A DNA stretch of 7,145 bases from Caldifarciminota bacterium (GTDB taxonomy: Bacteria > Hydrothermota > UBA3072 > B12-G15): contig JAGGTX010000199.1 of the NCBI GenBank assembly GCA_021163525.1, positions 1 through 7,145 of the forward strand. The letters run 5' to 3'. The stretch's first letter is position 1; each line of letters begins with the position of its first letter. This document shows positions 5,281-7,145 of the stretch, piece after piece. The notes under the pieces are model-generated. The model did not search any database. It had not been told where the DNA came from and saw only the letters and a program-made list of their open reading frames with translations. The translations under genes were made by a program, and so were the position numbers.

Positions 5281-5760
5281 ATGGTAAAATATAGACTCCC
5301 CAGCATAAACAAGGTCTTCCTTGTTGGGAATGTTACAGCGGATACAAACCTGATGTACACAAGCAAGGGGAATCCATTCTGTATGTTCACCCTTGCAGTT
5401 AACAGGAATTACAGGGACAGGAACACGGGAAACTGGGAAAAGTCAACAGAGTTCATAAGTGTTCAATTGATAGGAAAGGTTGCTGAGAGACTGTGTGACA
5501 GGATAAAGAAGGGAACACCTGTTTTTGTGGAGGGGAGGTTGCACACCTATAAGAGGGAGATTGAAGGTAAGAGCATAACCCATACAATAGTGAGTGCATT
5601 CTCTGCACAGATACTTCATTCCTTTGCTGAGGGTGAGGAGGGTATCATCCCACCAGAGGTGGAGGTTCAACCAGATGTTGAAACAACTGGTCTGGACGAG
5701 GGGCCTGTGGAGGGGGAACTCCCTCCAATAGAAACAGGGGACGAGGACTTACCATTCTGA
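5281..5760 (+). CDS. ssb: Single-stranded DNA-binding protein
   Basis: SSB coats single-stranded DNA in replication, recombination and repair and recruits partners through its C-terminal tip. The 159-residue protein has an OB fold over about residues 9-113: [14 protein letters not shown] (9-22), [11 protein letters not shown] (36-46), [14 protein letters not shown] (56-69), [13 protein letters not shown] (78-90) and [12 protein letters not shown] (101-112). An acidic, proline-containing linker (about 116-153) follows, without the Gly/Gln richness of E. coli SSB. The protein ends DEDLPF (154-159), a close match to the canonical DDDIPF tip. AGGAG at 5271-5275, in the last codons of rpsF, is 5 bases before the ATG. 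The linker codons contain a strong hairpin at 5708-5727. Placement between rpsF and rpsR is one of the most conserved bacterial gene orders. Confidence 0.97.
   Translation: MVKYRLPSINKVFLVGNVTADTNLMYTSKGNPFCMFTLAVNRNYRDRNTGNWEKSTEFISVQLIGKVAERLCDRIKKGTPVFVEGRLHTYKREIEGKSITHTIVSAFSAQILHSFAEGEEGIIPPEVEVQPDVETTGLDEGPVEGELPPIETGDEDLPF
5708..5727 (+). other. RNA hairpin inside the 3' part of ssb
   Basis: TGGAGGG (5708-5714) can pair with CCCTCCA (5721-5727), extended by a G-T wobble at 5715/5720, leaving the 4-base loop GAAC. The stem is mostly G-C and no T-run follows, so it is not an intrinsic terminator. It lies 34 bases before the rpsR ribosome binding site and could affect RNA stability or processing, or be a by-product of Gly/Glu/Pro codons. 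Confidence 0.4.
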
Positions 5761-5773
5761 TAAGGAGGAAAAA

Positions 5774-5989
5774 ATGAGAGAAAAGACCTGTTACTTCTGT
5801 TCAAATCATATTGATTATATTGATTACAAAGATGTAAACACTTTGAAGAGGTTTATAACGGATAGCGGGAAGATACTTCCTGCAAGGATAACCCATGTAT
5901 GTGCAAAGCATCAGAGGAAGTTAAAGAAGGCAATAAAGAGGGCAAGGATGGTTGCACTGCTTCCATTTGTTGCAACCATTTACAGGTGA
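5774..5989 (+). CDS. rpsR: Small-subunit ribosomal protein bS18, zinc-ligand form
   Basis: bS18 is the partner of bS6 on the 30S platform. The 71-residue protein contains the family core: [16 protein letters not shown] (about 13-28), [19 protein letters not shown] (32-50), AIKRAR (53-58) and ALLPF (61-65). It keeps a full set of putative metal ligands in CxxC and CxxH arrangement: Cys6, Cys9, Cys43 and His46. It is therefore of the cysteine-containing (C+) type and not the zinc-free paralogue that some bacteria carry. An excellent AAGGAGG at 5762-5768 lies 5 bases before the ATG, in a 13-base gap after ssb, and suggests efficient initiation. Nine bases separate its stop from rplI. Confidence 0.97.
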   Translation: MREKTCYFCSNHIDYIDYKDVNTLKRFITDSGKILPARITHVCAKHQRKLKKAIKRARMVALLPFVATIYR

Positions 5990-5998
5990 GGTGAGGAT

Positions 5999-6451
5999 AT
6001 GGAGGTTATACTCATAGAGGATGTTGCTGGACTTGGTTCTCGTGGTGATGTTGTCAGGGTGAAGGATGGATATGCAAGAAACTACCTTTTCCCCAGGAAA
6101 CTTGCAATTCCTGATAGCCCTTCCAACAGAAAGAGGTTTGAGAATGAATTTAAGACAAGGAAAAAAGTTGAATTGAAAAAGGAAGAAGAGGCAAAGAAGC
6201 TGGCAGATGAATTATCCACCCTCACCATCACAATAAAGGCGAAGGCAGGTGAAGAGGGTAAACTCTTTGGTTCTATTACAACAAAGGATATTGAAGAGGC
6301 ATTGAAGCAGAAGGGATATGAAATAGACCGCAAGCATATCCATCTTGAAGAACACATAAAGCATACAGGTGTTTATGATGTTCCCATAAAACTTTTCAAG
6401 GAAATCCAGGCCGTTGTAAAGGTCTGGGTGGTTGGAGAAGAAGGTGATTGA
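5999..6451 (+). CDS. rplI: Large-subunit ribosomal protein bL9
   Basis: bL9 binds 23S rRNA near the base of the L1 stalk and projects outward from the ribosome. The 150-residue protein has the two-domain dumbbell. The N-terminal domain (about 1-46) includes MEVILIEDVAGLGSRGDVVRV and the signature GYARNYLFPRKLA (24-36). A long charged linker helix (about 44-74) follows, then a C-terminal rRNA-binding domain with GEEGKLFGSITTKDIEEAL (84-102) and HIKHTGVYDVPIKLF (119-133). Length matches E. coli L9. GAGG motifs at 5988-5991 and 5993-5996, overlapping the rpsR stop region, act as the ribosome binding site for ATG 5999. The 3' end overlaps the next gene by 8 bases if the GTG start of that gene is right. 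Confidence 0.97.
   Translation: MEVILIEDVAGLGSRGDVVRVKDGYARNYLFPRKLAIPDSPSNRKRFENEFKTRKKVELKKEEEAKKLADELSTLTITIKAKAGEEGKLFGSITTKDIEEALKQKGYEIDRKHIHLEEHIKHTGVYDVPIKLFKEIQAVVKVWVVGEEGD
6434..6437 (+). promoter_or_regulatory. Ribosome binding site favouring the GTG start of the DUF151 gene
   Basis: GGAG lies 6 bases before GTG 6444, whose product begins MIEVKV as usual for this family. The alternative in-frame TTG at 6432 overlaps this motif and would add four residues. Confidence 0.6.
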
Positions 6452-6926
6452 GGTAAAGGTTCTTGGTTTTGCAAGGGATAAGGAGAGAAATGCACCAATC
6501 CTTCTGCTCGAGGAAGAGGGTGAGGCCAGAAGGGTTCTCCCTATCTGGATAGGGGAGTATGAGGCGGATGCCATTATAAGGGGGCTTAACAACCTTCCAT
6601 ATCCAAGACCCCTCACCCATGAACTGATTATTAACATCATAAAAGGGCTCGGTTTTGAATTGATGAAGGTTGAGGTTACAAAACTTGTTAATGGCACCTA
6701 CTATGCAAATATCGTTCTCAGGAAGGATAATACCATTTATGAGATTGATTCAAGACCCTCTGATGCCATTGCACTTGCAAGCATTGTCAAAGCACCGATA
6801 TATGTATCAGAGGATGTGATGGAGAGCAGTTCAATAAAGATTGATTTTGAAGAGAACAGGGAACTGGATGTGAGGAAATACCTTCGGAATGTGAATCCTG
6901 AGGATTTTGGAGAGACCGAACTCTAA
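6444..6926 (+). CDS. Bifunctional nuclease (BFN/DUF151) family protein
   Basis: This 160-residue protein belongs to the DUF151 family. Plant members have been described as bifunctional nucleases and a homologous domain occurs in bacteria, but the role of most bacterial members is unproven. Family features are [12 protein letters not shown] (1-12), [16 protein letters not shown] (29-44), RPLTHEL (55-61), the segment around YYANI (86-90) and the signature [10 protein letters not shown] (103-112), followed by APIYVSEDV (117-125). The C-terminus after about residue 133 is acidic and lacks the UvrB/UvrC-like (UVR) domain fused in some relatives. I prefer GTG 6444, with GGAG 6 bases upstream and the family-like N-terminus, over TTG 6432. 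The gene overlaps rplI and ends 2 bases before dtd, so it is co-transcribed with translation genes; that context does not establish its function. Confidence 0.9.
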   Translation: MIEVKVLGFARDKERNAPILLLEEEGEARRVLPIWIGEYEADAIIRGLNNLPYPRPLTHELIINIIKGLGFELMKVEVTKLVNGTYYANIVLRKDNTIYEIDSRPSDAIALASIVKAPIYVSEDVMESSSIKIDFEENRELDVRKYLRNVNPEDFGETEL

Positions 6927-6928
6927 GT

Positions 6929-7145
6929 ATGAAAGCAGTTATTCAAAGGGTTAAAACGGCCAGTGTGGGTATTGAAGGGGAAGTTGTTTCCTCTATTGGT
7001 AAGGGTCTTTTGATTCTCCTTGGTATTCAGGTTGGTGACACAGAAGAAGACATTGATTATTTATCCAGAAAGATTGCCTTCTTAAGAATCTTTGAGAGGG
7101 AGGGAAAATTTAACGATTCATTGATGGATATAGGTGGAGAGGCAC
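6929..7145 (+). CDS. dtd: D-aminoacyl-tRNA deacylase, N-terminal part (3' end outside window)
   Basis: Dtd removes D-amino acids (and glycine from mischarged tRNA-Ala) from tRNA, protecting translation. Seventy-two codons are present and open to the window edge. [20 protein letters not shown] (1-20) matches the family N-terminus. [33 protein letters not shown] (25-57) is the conserved core, and [12 protein letters not shown] (61-72) leads up to the catalytic SQFTL motif, which lies beyond the edge, as does the GP motif. The protein is therefore about half complete, truncated only by the window. The ATG follows the preceding stop after 2 bases with no good ribosome binding site close by (nearest GGAG at 6909-6912), so re-initiation after the DUF151 gene is likely. 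Confidence 0.93.
   Translation, partial: MKAVIQRVKTASVGIEGEVVSSIGKGLLILLGIQVGDTEEDIDYLSRKIAFLRIFEREGKFNDSLMDIGGEA

Noticed and set aside
231..6697. Many reverse-strand open frames of 60-170 codons
   Set aside because: All lie opposite well-identified conserved genes, have no family motifs, and are frame shadows of the AGG/GAG-rich coding strand.
1..7145. Mobile elements, CRISPR arrays, defence or toxin systems, riboswitches and an undescribed multi-gene system
   Set aside because: No repeats, transposase or integrase motifs exist, no intergenic gap is large enough for a riboswitch, and every gene but the left-edge fragment belongs to a known family.

Overview
This is an ordinary, densely packed bacterial housekeeping region. 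Every supported gene lies on the + strand and genes overlap or are separated by at most about 16 bases, so the window looks like part of one long operon or a few nested transcription units. In order: the tail of an unidentified gene (3-83); a GGGP synthase-family prenyltransferase (73-783); a short RmlA-type sugar-1-phosphate nucleotidylyltransferase (780-1550); ispE (1540-2430); spoVG (2433-2729); tRNA-Gln(UUG) (2736-2807); prs (2824-3768); the L25/CTC ribosomal protein gene rplY (3781-4437); pth (4438-5004); rpsF-ssb-rpsR-rplI (5001-6451); a DUF151 'bifunctional nuclease' family gene (6444-6926); and the first 72 codons of dtd, which runs off the right edge.

The genes form three functional blocks. 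The left block links isoprenoid precursor synthesis (IspE, MEP pathway) with a prenyl-glycerol-phosphate synthase and a sugar-nucleotide synthase, which suggests a link to membrane lipids or the cell envelope. The central block joins the RNA-binding regulator SpoVG, a glutamine tRNA, PRPP synthase, the 5S rRNA-binding protein L25 and peptidyl-tRNA hydrolase, a gene order found with variations in many bacteria. The right block is the widespread S6-SSB-S18-L9 cluster, followed by DUF151 and the D-aminoacyl-tRNA deacylase.

The organism is clearly a bacterium: bacterial L25, S6, S18 and L9, SSB with an acidic DLPF tip, consistent AGGAGG-type ribosome binding sites, and a bacterial tRNA-Gln without encoded CCA. 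Arginine is written almost entirely with AGG/AGA (17 of 19 Arg codons in prs), ATA is common for isoleucine, charged Lys/Glu stretches are frequent, and the tRNA stems are almost entirely G-C. That pattern fits a thermophilic or deep-branching uncultured lineage. The GGGP synthase homologue would fit an FCB-related candidate phylum, but this placement is inference and could be wrong.

I see no mobile element, CRISPR array, phage gene, integrase, toxin-antitoxin pair, clear terminator, or gene-free stretch over 300 bases. I found no undescribed system. The points most worth a second look are the overlapping prenyltransferase-RmlA-IspE cluster, the tRNA embedded between spoVG and prs, and a few unusual residues or RNA hairpins.
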